This document shows, piece by piece, positions 21,754 through 32,655 of a DNA stretch of 64,000 nt. Source of the stretch: Peronospora farinosa (lineage: Eukaryota; Oomycota; Peronosporomycetes; Peronosporales; Peronosporaceae); contig CANTFK010000752.1 in NCBI GenBank assembly GCA_947646735.1, positions 186,001 to 250,000 on the forward strand. The letters are read 5' to 3'. Under the pieces are notes generated by a model. The model was not told the DNA's origin. It did not search any database and was given only the letters and a program-made list of their open reading frames with translations. The position numbers and the translations under genes were made by a program. Position 1 is the stretch's first letter, and each line of letters begins with the position of its first letter.

Positions 21754-23765
21754 ATGAATGCCGAAAGCTCTAGCGACTTTCTTCTTTTTAACGATAACGT
21801 TTCCATCGTGACCATGGAAGACAATATTCCAATCTCACCATCTCAAAGCTCTCGATCACGTCAAAATCGACAAAAAATCGGTCATGATTGTCCATTATCC
21901 AAAAATTCCACCACGTTTCAGCCTGTAAATTGGGCATCGGATGAAGGTGTTCGATTCGATGGAAACCGATTGCATCGTACTGTTAGTGATAATGTCATCA
22001 GTCGTTGCAAAAATAACTTTGAATTTGTATCGACGGATTCTCGAAATCGTCGAGGTTTTCGAAATTCAAAAGAGTCGATCCCAAATTTTGAGAACGAGAT
22101 GAATGAGATATCTTCAACTTCAAGTAAAGTGACGACACCAATGCCGACTTTGCTGCATGGAAAAAATATTCTTCAGATTATGGCAATTGGATCAATTGAT
22201 TCAATTGCGAGGGATTCGAATTCAGTCGATTGGTCGGATAGTCTCGGGGTGGTAAATGAAGTCGAAGATATGTCATTGCTGGATCCACATTTTGACCTCA
22301 CATCTGCAAGGATGATGAAGTTATTCTCACTGTTTAACCCCGGAGGTGCGATACGTTGTTTTTGTTATGACGTTGCGTTTCTTAATGTCTTATGCCTCTT
22401 TTTTTACTAGACAATGGGATGGTGTCGTACGAAGGATTTCGGTGTGGTTTGGAGGCGATGGGTATTGCATGTGATGATGACGAGCAATTTGAAGCGTTTA
22501 TTGACAAGGTGGATGATGATAAAAGTGGAGGCGTTACGTACGAGGAGTTTTTGTTTGCTATCCAGGAGATTAAGCTTGCACAGCTATTCAATGAAGATTT
22601 TTTGCGGAACATGCCGCCAGAGTACACATACGTGAAACGCGAGAGAGTGAATGAGGCAGTCCTTGGATCGATAGAATATTCTCCCGACCGCATTCGCAGC
22701 GTGTATCCGATCGACCACGTTCAGAGATTCATCTACTCGACCAAGCCAAGTTGGGCGTCAGTGAGATGGATCAATATTGAAGGGATTGCACCTCTTATGA
22801 TACGACGCTTGTCGGTACGCTATCGACTCCATCCACTGGCTGTTGAAGATACGCTTGATGCCGATGTTGAGCGTCCAAAATACGACGAGTATGACGAACA
22901 CTCGTTCTTGATTCTCCAGACTATCCACGCGCGTGACTTGTTCATGGTAAAAAACTACCAGAGCATGTATCGTGCCTCACTATATGTCCACGACGACGAC
23001 GAGTCGCCATTTGAGCGGATGACGAAAAGGGAACTGGAGGAACGATTGGATCATCTCAATCTCGGTTGTGTGATGACGGCACCCCAGCAGCTCAGTTTGT
23101 ACATTATGGAAGATGTCTTGATCAGTGTCCAGGAGAGTTCAAATACACTCTGGCCGATGCTGAAGCAGAGGCTGGATAGGTCATACTCGAAGGTGCGTCA
23201 GCACGGTACTGCTTTCCTTGTCTATACGATTGTGGATGTTTGTGTGGACGAGTTGGCGCCCATTACGCATACGTTCGGGTCAAAACTGATCATGCTCGAG
23301 CAGCTGCTACGGATTGACCCACGCCACTTTGACTTAAGCCGACTCGTTCGTTGTGCTACGCAGATCAAAGGACTCCAAGTCCTGTGTAGACCGATGAGTG
23401 AGGTCATTGTACAGCTTTCGGAATCCGACGAGTTTGAAGGCGAAACATTGCGGTATTTCCGTGATGTGATGGATCACATAACTACTATCGAGGAGGACTG
23501 CGAACGGCATTTAGACCGTTGTCGTAGCCTCATCGAAGATTTTCACAACGCACGAGCTGCGCGACAGAATGACGTAAGCTACATTTTGGCTTTGGTGGCA
23601 GCTATCTTCTTACCAGCACAGTTTTTGACTGGACTCTACGGCATGAATTTTACCAATATGCCCGAGCTTCGATACCACAATGGCTACTATGTGTGGTGGG
23701 CTGTCATACTCTTGATCGCCCTTGTAACGCTTTTGTTTTTCAAGTTTTACAAAAAGTGGCTGTAA
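21754..23765 (+). CDS. CorA-type Mg2+ transporter with N-terminal EF hands, two exons
   Basis: 648 residues from exons 21754-22345 and 22411-23765; the 65-nt intron (22346-22410) is GT..AG and joins LFNPG to DNGMVSYEGF in phase. Residues 1-175 are low-complexity, Ser/Asn-rich and probably disordered. Two EF-hand-like loops follow at about 195-235: the first (NPGDNGMVSYEGF) is degenerate, the second (VDDDKSGGVTYEEF) has a full set of Ca-ligand positions. The CorA body follows, with a long alpha-helical cytoplasmic domain, the YGMNF signature near residue 605 after the first membrane helix, and a second helix ending in a basic tail. GMN is the selectivity motif for Mg2+. The EF-hand/CorA combination suggests calcium regulation of Mg transport. 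Possibly plasma membrane or mitochondrial; no clear targeting signal. Confidence 0.9.
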
Positions 23766-24492
23766 GTGGGGAAAGCATTGAATCGTATTGATAATTTGCT
23801 CGAGCAAGATGTCGAAGGAGAATACAGTTGCCTTTGGTCGAAGTCTTTGCGAACGAATGAAGTGGAGCAGATTAGAACAAGTACGACTAAGTTCTACACG
23901 GAAGCAAAATGAAGGCTGTGCTCTAATTGTTTGTTCCGTGGCGAAGTGGAGACATGCCATTGCGTTGATCTACCCGATAGAGTTCCTTTCCACTAACGAT
24001 GCAACGTTGTCTTCTCGATGAGGACTGCAACCTGGGAATTTGAGAAGTGGACTCAGTTTGGCAAGTTGAGTTGCCCACATTTTATGAGGCCACTGGATGA
24101 AAACTCCATGCAGTGTTTCGTAGAGATCTATCTACGCACCGCATCATAGTTGCGGTCAGTCCATTAGCCTTGGTGACGAAATGAGGCCGACAGCCATGAT
24201 TGTTGAGATGTCAATCACTTAATCTCGCATGCTGGTATCAAAGCTGATTGCTTGACATATTGGTCCTATCTTTTGTCTACAAAATGATGCCTTGGGCTTT
24301 TTACTTTTGGACGGCGTGCAGCTAGAGTCAAAGAAAATTGGGGGGGGGGCATCAGTTGTTGGAGAGCTGTGCTGCCAGTCATCAGTAGCTAGCAGAGGCC
24401 ATCGCGTCGTTTGATGGCTGCAGCTGCTTCGTGATGACACCTCGCCTCTCCATTGAAAGCATCATATCCCATTGGATCAGCGAAGGATCGCG
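23766..24492. other. Intergenic, nothing recognised
   Basis: Contains a run of G (24341-24350) and short frames only. Confidence 0.4.
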
Positions 24493-25015
24493 CTAGATTT
24501 CTAAAATATCTTCAACCACTTTTTGAAGCCAGTCGTCGGTGTCTTCACGTTCGAAATTCTTTCCCTTTGCTTCAAGAAACAATGCTGACCGTAAGGCGGT
24601 CCACAAGTCTACAGCAGTGTGAGTTATATTATGCCCACTAGAGCAAGGGCTGACGTCCAGACAAAGGCGTTTCAATTCCGACACAGAGCCCCGATACAGC
24701 CAATCTGAAGCATTGCCATCCAAACTACTGGCAAATAAGAATGTGTCATTGGTATTGACAAACGTGTCAGCTGATTCAGTCTTGTTAGTACTGGAGATAA
24801 GGCCCATTCGGTTCAGCATCCGTCACCCAAAAAATGATCTGGGGAAGACCATTGTTCACACCCTTTGGATTGACCACGTAGGGTATATGATAGGCAGTTT
24901 CATAACTGAGTTCTGAGCTCCCACGTAATGTACATCTGATGCATTGCGGAGACTGAACTGCGTGATTCTTTTTCATTTTGTGACAAAAAGTATAAGGTAT
25001 CGACGTAGTTGTCAC
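24493..25015 (-). pseudogene. Probable relic of an unidentified protein-coding gene
   Basis: Two overlapping minus-strand frames join naturally if one frameshift near 24818 is allowed: ELSYETAYHIPYVVNPKGV ... FWVTDAE continues into LNRMGLISSTNKTESADTF and on to a final DDWLQKVVEDILEI before the stop at 24493. The composition is balanced and protein-like over about 175 residues, unlike the shadow frames around it. I do not recognise a family. Sequence further upstream also looks coding-like in broken frames. A sequencing error or an intron at the junction is the alternative to decay. Confidence 0.4.
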
Positions 25016-25898
25016 GCGTGGATAGGTAGCACCAATCTATGTCTCGGCAATCAAACACCCAGCAAGCGAACACGTTTTATGCAGCCAATTGCACAGACGA
25101 CGTATACTACTGCTTTATTTTCGAAGCAGCGACGGATAGTTGGACAATTGGCAATACAGTACCACTGCAATCACGGCAGCAAAAGTACCGACCAGTTTTT
25201 CGCTACCGTCATCGTAGCGTATAGAGGGAAAATGTATTGGAAAGTTATTCTGGAGACTCTAAGAAAGATCGGACGTCGCGGTTTTGTACGCTAGAAGGTT
25301 AGCCCCAACTTCAACTTCTTGTTGCGACTGGACTTTCTTCAGACGACGAACTTAAGCAAAAGAGTCGGTCGCAGTAGCGCCTTCAGTCCTCGTTCTGTAC
25401 AATTGGCATTTTTACCGCGTCAGCAGCCGGTAAAAGTGTATTGTTGCGCTTAAAAATAAAAGTCACGGGCTTAAAATTTCCAGACTAAAAAATCGATGGA
25501 ATAAAAGTCGTCCCGCTGCCAGTGCGCCGACGGAATCTGGGACAGGGCGCCAAACTGAAGCTATAAAGCAAGCGGATCCGTTTTGCTGTCGCTTGTAGTA
25601 ACTTGCCTCATTTTACCATCGATATCATAATAAATCAAGCATGTTTTCTTGTCTACAGCTCAAAACCCGTCAAAGGAAATCGCAGCGTCTATGGCCCAAA
25701 AGAAAACGGAAACGCACACAGCTGGCTTGGTGTGGGACGCAACGGTTGGTGTGGTCCACACGTCGAATCTTTGCAAAGAATTACAGTACTGCCCATCTCA
25801 CAGAGAGAGAGAGACCCCAGAGTTTGAGTCACTTGGCAAATTGCTGAAAAGGTCTCACTTGACAATCACTCTTGATTCGAATTTAATAGTAAAAACAA
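25016..25898. other. Intergenic, nothing recognised
   Basis: About 0.9 kb. Overlapping short plus-strand frames at 25603-25942 precede the next gene but have no recognisable character. Confidence 0.4.
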
Positions 25899-26609
25899 AT
25901 GCAGAGTTTGAAACGTACATTTTCCAAATATTCTATGGATAATGGGGACGCTCTCTTAGCAACAAAAAAGAAATTGTCTTCCTCTCTTAACCATGAACCG
26001 ATACGATTGCCCCGTGACTTTTTATTTCCAGACAAACTCGAGCCAGAACATTCACCTTGTTCTCCTACCTTGATGAAGATCAATTCGTCTCTAACGACTC
26101 AGATTTTCGAAACACAAGACGACAAAGATGACGTCTCGGCCGTTCATATGGTTGCACTTGTGCTTGATTATCTTCGTGACGTCGCACACTATTGTAATTG
26201 TGCAGTGAGTTGGAGCTTTGCTCACTTGCGACAATCATTACAGTCCATTCCTTTTGCTGTCGGACAGATGCAGAGTGTTGTTAAAGCGAGACTGAGACTG
26301 TCGTGGCCACTTGTTACTGTCTTTGTACAAAATGTCACGGACTTTGTGAGTGATGAAGACATTCGTGATGCATCTGTAGGTGAACTCGTGATCTTTTTAC
26401 AAACATGGCAACATGAGAATGCTGTCATGGCTACATCCAGCAACATTTGTGCCAATTTGGTGCAGTTTTTCCGGGACGTCCTACAACAATTTAAACAGTT
26501 TTTGACCAAGAGATGGCTTCAAAGTGGACGAATTAGTTTTCCATGTGAATTTGGAAAGAAATCAGACTCGTTGTTTCTCTGTATGGAGTGCCATCGTGAA
26601 CACATGTAG
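25899..26609 (+). CDS. Hypothetical protein, 236 residues
   Basis: I do not recognise a family. The N-terminal 70 residues are polar and basic (MQSLKRTFSKYSMDNGDALL onward) with several Ser/Pro and no signal peptide. From about residue 80 to 215 the sequence is largely amphipathic helical, with repeated hydrophobic positions (MVALVLDYLRDVAHYCN; WPLVTVFVQNVTDFVSDED; LVQFFRDVLQQFKQFLTKRW), but no segment is hydrophobic enough for a clear membrane helix. It ends in a C-x2-C/H-rich tail (LFLCMECHREHM) too short for a full zinc site. Codon use and continuous open frame favour a real gene. Likely lineage-specific. A 12-bp-arm hairpin lies 100 bases after the stop. Start is the first ATG of the frame. 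Confidence 0.65.
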   Translation: MQSLKRTFSKYSMDNGDALLATKKKLSSSLNHEPIRLPRDFLFPDKLEPEHSPCSPTLMKINSSLTTQIFETQDDKDDVSAVHMVALVLDYLRDVAHYCNCAVSWSFAHLRQSLQSIPFAVGQMQSVVKARLRLSWPLVTVFVQNVTDFVSDEDIRDASVGELVIFLQTWQHENAVMATSSNICANLVQFFRDVLQQFKQFLTKRWLQSGRISFPCEFGKKSDSLFLCMECHREHM

Positions 26610-27278
26610 AGGATGACTTGGGAGCCATGATAGGAGGAGAGAGAGATTTTGTAGTGCGCTACCGTTCCTCTTTGTCAATTTCTTGGGCACTCACTCATCG
26701 ATGCAGCAAGTCACGATTGTGTTAATAATGATGAAGCATGAACACAATCGTGTATACAACAGAAGAAAAGAAGAGATACAAGTAGAGCCTTTGGATCATT
26801 GGAGCTGCAGAAAGTAGCCAAGTCAACCTGATTAGGTAGTAAGTGTGACGACTGCGTCTTTTACTAATATCATAACATAATTTATTCTTAGACAGTGTAA
26901 TGTTGTCTATGTCGTAAGTAGTATCAGGTCTCCATTATGGTGCTTTAACGCTACGATTCTGATTAAAATTGACCATCGATAGAGAGTTGAGCTATATATT
27001 GAAGCACGTGAGTGATAAACATCATCTGAATCGGGCACACGTGCTTCAACTTCAAGTGTGTCCTGTGCATATCTTTACAGTGTTGCGACTGACGCGAACT
27101 GAAATAAGTACTGTTCAATTTTGCGCCAGACTCGATAAAGCACTTTATCGACGACGATATCTATTACAATTGACACCTATTTGCTCTACCAATTATTTAA
27201 TCTTCCTTTTTAATTGAATAAAACTCGTTTTGTCCACTTTTTGTGTCTTTTATTTCGAAATTATCGCAAAAACCAAGC
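26610..27278. other. Intergenic with a perfect 12-bp inverted repeat
   Basis: 0.67 kb AT-rich. Contains the hairpin at 26712-26752 and, at its end, a T-rich stretch just before the TPR gene. Confidence 0.5.
26712..26752. repeat. Perfect inverted repeat, 12-bp arms, 17-nt loop
   Basis: cacgattgtgtt at 26712-26723 is matched exactly by aacacaatcgtg at 26741-26752. Lies about 100 bases downstream of the 25899-26609 gene, in its presumed 3' region. Confidence 0.85.
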
Positions 27279-28931
27279 ATGACGGATCTTGCTTTAAAGG
27301 TCGTTGGATCTTTTGATAGTAGCGATATTTCTACAGATCAAGCTGAACTTTTACGTCAAAAAGGAAATGAAGCATTCAAGTGTCGGCAATTTCAAAAAGC
27401 AAAAACATTTTATACACAGGCCATTTCAATACAAAATACAAATCATTTGCTATTTGGCAATCGCTCGGCGGCTTGTCACCAATTAAAAGAATTTTACGAA
27501 GCTCTTCAAGACGCTGAAAAGGCCATCGAACTATCACCTGATTGGTCAAAAGGATATTTACGAAAGGGCACCGCCTGCGAATCGTTGCAACGGTGGGATG
27601 ACGCAATCACTGCGTTTGAAGAATATTTACGGTTGGAAACAACAATTTCAGCTTCTGCAGCAAAAAAAACACTTGCAAGAGTAAATATCCTAAAATCTAG
27701 AAAACAAATGGTAAAAAAAGGGTTTTTATCGGGAAAAAAATCGATTTATGCGGAAAAAGAACATCTGACTCCAGATACAAGCCAGCGATCATGGAAATTA
27801 ATGCTGAAAAAATTACTTGATGGATGCAATCAACGTGGAATCAATAGTCGTGGCGAAAGTGTGGTTTTAAATGATGGAGTGTTTGCGAAATTATTGCAGC
27901 AAGACGAATTCCAGCAATTGATTTATCCTGGCATTCCAACGGAACAATTAATTCATGCACCAAGAAATTTGCAGACTTTATTAGAAGATCCGTGGTACGA
28001 ACAAGAATTATTGGCACTTATGCCCAAAGTACAAGCAAAAGCAGCAAGTGTTTTGACCAGTGTGAAAAAACAAGGTGCAGACCAAGGAGATGTAATGGAT
28101 TCAACTACGGAACGGATGCTCATGCCACAAATACTGCAAGAAGCATTTGGGAGAGAAGTATTGGCTATGGTACATCGAGTGAATTATCAAAAACATGTCA
28201 AATTGGCAAACGATGCGAGATTACTTGCCGACCCAAACTCGGACTTTGCCACATGGGACCAACTGGACGATAATTTTCTCAATGAGTTGCTAATTAACAA
28301 GAGTGACGTGAGTGGTGTGGCAGTTCTGGACGAGTTCATGGGCGAGGAATGGACGCAGTTGCTGCTCAATGACGTGTTAAGAATGACTAGAAACGGTTTG
28401 CTATTGACTACAACATCGAGTGAACGCATGATGAGTCAACAAAATCACAAGGAGACTCTTTCAGGAGTCAACCTTCGCTTTATTGAACATCAAGACTGTA
28501 CAGCAGAATATCCAGCGCTGGCCGAGTTGATCGAGAAACTGCATGCATTACCGTACGAGATCAACATGAAGCGACCGGATAATGCCAAGCTATGTGCTCA
28601 GTTTATACACTGCACTGCCATTCAACAACTACCAGCTGGACATCATCAGCCTCTTCGCTTGGATTGTGGAGCTGGTGACAAGGACAATGGATGCAAATTG
28701 ACGTGTGTTTATTTTATCAATGCAGTTGATACAGAGCACAAGAAAACAAATTTAAAGCTTCGAACATCGCTACATGAGAATTCTGCTGTGCGGCAGATCA
28801 ATCCAGAACCGGATCGGTTGATTATTTTTCAAAGTCAATTCGTCTTCAATGAGATTACAACTGTTCCTGACGAGGAAGACCTATTCTACCTCACATTTTG
28901 GATCCACGGACAAAATCTCGTCCATGCTTGA
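27279..28931 (+). CDS. TPR protein with C-terminal prolyl-4-hydroxylase-like (2OG oxygenase) fold, apparently inactive
   Basis: 550 residues from the first ATG at 27279 (the frame is open to 27243 without an ATG). Residues about 20-140 form three tetratricopeptide repeats of the Hsp70/Hsp90-cochaperone style: LRQKGNEAFKCRQFQKAKTF, YTQAISIQNTNHLLFGNRSA, and PDWSKGYLRKGTACESLQRW. The middle (about 180-350) is helical and uncharacterised. The C-terminal 110 residues match the double-stranded beta helix of PHD/EGLN-type prolyl hydroxylases (CKLTCVYFINAVDTEHKKT; EPDRLIIFQSQFVFNEI; LFYLTFWIHG). At the iron site the expected HxD reads RLD and the distal His position reads Asn, so iron binding is unlikely. 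Probably cytosolic. AT-richer than neighbouring genes. No intron. Confidence 0.8.
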   Translation: MTDLALKVVGSFDSSDISTDQAELLRQKGNEAFKCRQFQKAKTFYTQAISIQNTNHLLFGNRSAACHQLKEFYEALQDAEKAIELSPDWSKGYLRKGTACESLQRWDDAITAFEEYLRLETTISASAAKKTLARVNILKSRKQMVKKGFLSGKKSIYAEKEHLTPDTSQRSWKLMLKKLLDGCNQRGINSRGESVVLNDGVFAKLLQQDEFQQLIYPGIPTEQLIHAPRNLQTLLEDPWYEQELLALMPKVQAKAASVLTSVKKQGADQGDVMDSTTERMLMPQILQEAFGREVLAMVHRVNYQKHVKLANDARLLADPNSDFATWDQLDDNFLNELLINKSDVSGVAVLDEFMGEEWTQLLLNDVLRMTRNGLLLTTTSSERMMSQQNHKETLSGVNLRFIEHQDCTAEYPALAELIEKLHALPYEINMKRPDNAKLCAQFIHCTAIQQLPAGHHQPLRLDCGAGDKDNGCKLTCVYFINAVDTEHKKTNLKLRTSLHENSAVRQINPEPDRLIIFQSQFVFNEITTVPDEEDLFYLTFWIHGQNLVHA

Positions 28932-29191
28932 TTTTGTATGCATTTGATGGTTCACATAACGTTTATATTTTCAAATGTCACCACCATAAATTACGGTCGA
29001 CTCTATTTGTCATCGCTATTGTTTTATCTAGTACAGCAAAGATTTTATCTAAATGTTATTTTTTTTACCTAATTATCTACTCTAAATTAAAGTCGGCAAC
29101 ACCGTAAAAACTAAAAACAAAAACCTCCTATACCGCATACCTACCTCTCTTCTATTATAATCCATGCCGTTTGACAGTATTACATTCGACC
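28932..29191. other. Short intergenic, AT-rich
   Basis: 260 bases between the TPR gene and COG6; no features beyond AT-rich tracts. Confidence 0.5.
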
Positions 29192-31547
29192 ATGGCGACA
29201 TCAGCAGCGCTGCAGGCCCGTGTGCACAAACTTCTGAGCTCCCGAACAGAGCTGGAAGCCACTAAAACTCTTCTAGACACGCTCGTGAAGGACGGGACGA
29301 GCTTAAATGCGTCTTTTATGCAGCTCCAGACGCCCACGTTGGCGACATTGCGACGTAATTTACGCTCAAGTCTCGAGACGCAGCAATTGACGCTCGCTCA
29401 GACGGCATTGGACGGTTTAGACCGGACATTAGAGCAAGTATCAGATCTAGTCACTAAAGTGGATACACTGGACTATAAATGTGACGAGGTACACAATTTT
29501 TTAGAAGTGACCAAAAAGGAAACAGAGCAGGTACAGACGGAAGCGGCAAATTTAGCTACAAAAAGGTATTTCTTTTTTTTGGATTCAGGGGTAGGGCTGC
29601 CTACATTTTAGCATTTAGAAGCTAACAGATTTGTAAATATGGATTTTAAAACAGAGATACTGTACAGGAACAGTGGAAAGAGACCAAAGTGTTTTTGGCT
29701 CGGTATCAATTAACAGAAGAAGAAATAGGCATTTTATATGCAGAACAGCTAATGGACGATCAAATGGACGTTTTTTTCAGTACGTTGGAACGAGCTCAAC
29801 AAGTTATTGAGGACTGCAAAGAGCTGGTAGGAAGAGGCGACGTGACTTGCGGGTGTGGTTCTGAATGTCTAGTTTCTAAATTATGTTTCGAAACAATCTG
29901 ATCGTGTATTTTCTTTTTTTTGAATCTGAAACGACAGATTGGAGCTATTAAATGCAGTAAGCACATACCAAGAAGCTGGTTATGAGAGACTATACCATTG
30001 GACAGCCAAAAAGTGTGTGGAAATGGACGGAGAGCCGAGCAATTTCCTGCATCGAGCTATTGCACTTCTTAGTGATCGTGAAGAGTTTTACAAGTGAGAT
30101 TAGTTTTTTTTAGTATGGAGGGTGCTGGTTTTCTTGTTTTTTTTTGCAACTGACAATATGGTTTGTGGTGTTTAGCTATTGCAAAGAGAGTTTGACAGTG
30201 TCGCGACGGTCACTAATAGTCCGTCGCTTTATCATGGCGTTGACGGTGGGTGGACCAAACGGCATCCCACGACCAATTGAGATGCACGCACATGATCCAG
30301 TGCGATACTGTGGTGATATGCTCGCGTGGATTCACCAGGCCATTGCCACGGAGAGTGAATTCTTCCGCGTGCTCTTTGATGGCGATATGGAGTTTAATCC
30401 TTCGGCTGCTACTGAGTCTACGCAATTAAGCGAGGCAATGAGCAGAATGACAACTGATGATACCTTGCTACAGACGGACAAATCGCAGGGATCTACTGAT
30501 GTTGCTGCTGAAGAAATTTGCACGACCATGGTCGGACGTGCGTTTGATGGTGTGTCACGGCCACTACAAGTTCGTGTTGAGCAGACCCTTAGCTCTCCAC
30601 ACTGCATTGTGACTGCCTGCAAGTTGGTTCATCTGCTAGTTTTTTACACCCACAAGTTTGACAAGCTGATAGGACACGCCGATCTTGCGCGTGCTCTTCA
30701 GCACTGTCGTGAGATCGCAAACGAAACGTTCCGCCACCAGTTTCAGCAACTTGTAGATGCCGTTGCAGCTTCGGCACAGGATTATACCGCCAACCTCGCA
30801 GCAACGCACGTCACGATGGATGTTTCACACCGCTTAGTAGCGCTGTTGGAAGTATTCCAAACCTCGCTGCTACCTGAGCGAGAAAAGGAAGCTGATCTAG
30901 CACCTTTGTTCGATGGAGTTTTGTCTGCGGTCGAACTTATGTGTCAGCGCAGCGTGGCAGGTTTGGATCCTGTAGAAGCACTCGTCTTCCGTATCAACAA
31001 CTTCAGCTGTCTGCAAGCACCCCTAACACGATTTCCTGAAGTGACGAAGTGGTATACTAAAATGGACCACGATTTGGAGAAATGGCTGCGAGATCTGAGC
31101 GAATTGCAAGCCTCGCGCGTGATGGATCGATGCCGCGTGGCCGTGCTTCTACAACACATTCAAGAGTATCAGCAAAGCCATGCATCCGTAGCAATGAAGC
31201 CTGACACGTCGCCAGCGGATACACCTGGCCTTGATGGCGGGACGATCACACGAGTAATGGGCGATTTTTGCGCGGCACTGACGACTCTGATGTTCCCTCA
31301 GCTTGACAGTCTAGCACAACCTGCACTTTCAGACAAGGCCCGTGCACTTACGTCCGCGACGCTCGCCGACACGTATGCGTTTATCTACGAGTTCGTGTAC
31401 GACGTGAGAAATGGGTACATCCCCAGTAATGAGCCAATGTCTTCATCGTCCTCGAGGTCGTCAGACGAACAGAATCGTCGTGCTGTGCTGCTACATACGT
31501 TTGAAGAAATTCGCACTCTGCTCGAAATCGATGGAGAGGTCAAGTAA
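29192..31547 (+). CDS. COG6: Conserved oligomeric Golgi complex subunit 6, four exons
   Basis: 699 residues from exons 29192-29565, 29655-29852, 29938-30093 and 30176-31547. The three introns (89, 85 and 82 nt) have GT..AG ends and keep phase. The second junction was chosen because it gives DVTCG-LELLNAVSTYQEAGYERLYHW, aligned without gaps to the animal COG6 segment. COG6 is part of lobe B of the COG tethering complex, which guides retrograde vesicles within the Golgi. Evidence: N-terminal coiled coil (about 1-190), the ALTVGGPNGIPRPIEMHAHD block followed by VRYCGDMLAWIHQAIATE, nearly identical to the family hallmark, then a helical C-terminal domain. Length is close to the human 657. Two later exons could have been misread as separate genes because stop codons inside introns break the frame. 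Confidence 0.93.
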
Positions 31548-31872
31548 AAAAGTGGAAGCCGCTCAATCGGCAACTAGATCTGGTCTGAAGAGGTAGGAAC
31601 CAATGCTTGCTGTGCTGGTGCTTCAATGGATAAGAAATTAAGTTTGTCAAAAAGGCGAGCTTTACGTTAAAGGTAATGTAGTCATGCATCACTTACTCAC
31701 GTCTCATGCGACCGGATGTGGATTGTTTTGTCTCGAAGTGATGGCATTTCACATAACGGTTGCTGAGCTGCAGATGCATATCGAGCCTTTTTTATGGCGT
31801 GGCGAGCACCCCAAGAGATCAGCTAACAACGTCGTTGATCCTCACCCGTTCGACTCGTCTTCACTTGAGCGT
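31548..31872. other. Intergenic
   Basis: Nothing recognised between the COG6 stop and the relic on the other strand. Confidence 0.4.
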
Positions 31873-32655
31873 CTAAAAGTTACGCAAAATGTGCAGCTTT
31901 TCTAGTACTCGCGCACATTGCGACCTTATTGAGCCAGAGACTGCAATGACAATAACTTCATTCACCAAAACCTCATAAACGTGACCGCCACATCCATTTA
32001 AAGCAACGGCGAACGTATGGACTTTCCAGTCGCTCTCGACCAAAGTATTGCCCACAACCAATTCGACGAAACGGAACGGACCGTGTCGTGCACCAGGAAA
32101 AGCGAATCTGCAGGATTGAATGTTCCAGAATCAAATAAAGCAGCTTCTCGAGCCTAACGCGCAAGTCCAGAAGATCCGAGGCCGCGCGGCTACATCGATT
32201 ATTTGCATCGCTACAAAGTCGCGATAGCCAACGGTGAACCGGACGCGTTTAGTAATTGCAGCATCGAACACATCCTCAGGAAGTTGACGCCTTTGTGTAG
32301 CAGTGGCGTCTCTACAGCCAACAATTTGCACAGTGCGTCCTTAAGACGCAACGCTGTAAGTCGCAGAATATCAGAGACGAGACTGACACGATAAAGGCTA
32401 AGATCATTCCATACTTTCGCCACATCATCGCCATGATGATGTTCCTCTGTCTTTAAAGAGGTCAAGTAAAGTAGGTCTGGCTGGCCATCCTTGGTGATTT
32501 CATTGGCATTTGATGCAGTCCATATTCCAACATTCAGTCGCTCGTGGGAAATGAGACCTCGTAGACGAGTCGGAGTCTTTCGTGTCCCACGTCATGATCA
32601 CCCGCGAGATCTGTTCCGGCTCAGCCGAGATGCGACAAAATAGAACAGTGTCATG
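31873..32655 (-). pseudogene. Decayed protein-coding gene of unknown family
   Basis: Read on the minus strand, coherent protein segments follow one another across frame changes: VLFCRISAEPEQISRVIMTW near 32655, then HERLNVGIWTASNANEITKD running without a stop into TSLKTEEHHHGDDVAKVWND and LHKGVNFLRMCSMLQLLNAS, then (shift near 32250) VGYRDFVAMQIIDVAARPRI, then (shift near 32150) RLEKLLYLILEHSILQIRFS, then (shift near 32060) WKVHTFAVALNGCGGHVYEV. At least three frame changes make it non-functional as it stands. No family recognised. Similar coding-like pieces continue upstream to about 34550, so the original gene may have been longer. Confidence 0.6.

Noticed and set aside
27243..27278. GTG-initiated start for the TPR gene
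   Set aside because: Eukaryotic gene; the first ATG at 27279 directly precedes the TPR region and nothing conserved lies upstream.
30144..31547. Start of COG6 at the beginning of the long last frame
   Set aside because: The first bases of this frame are intron; three upstream exons complete the conserved N-terminus.
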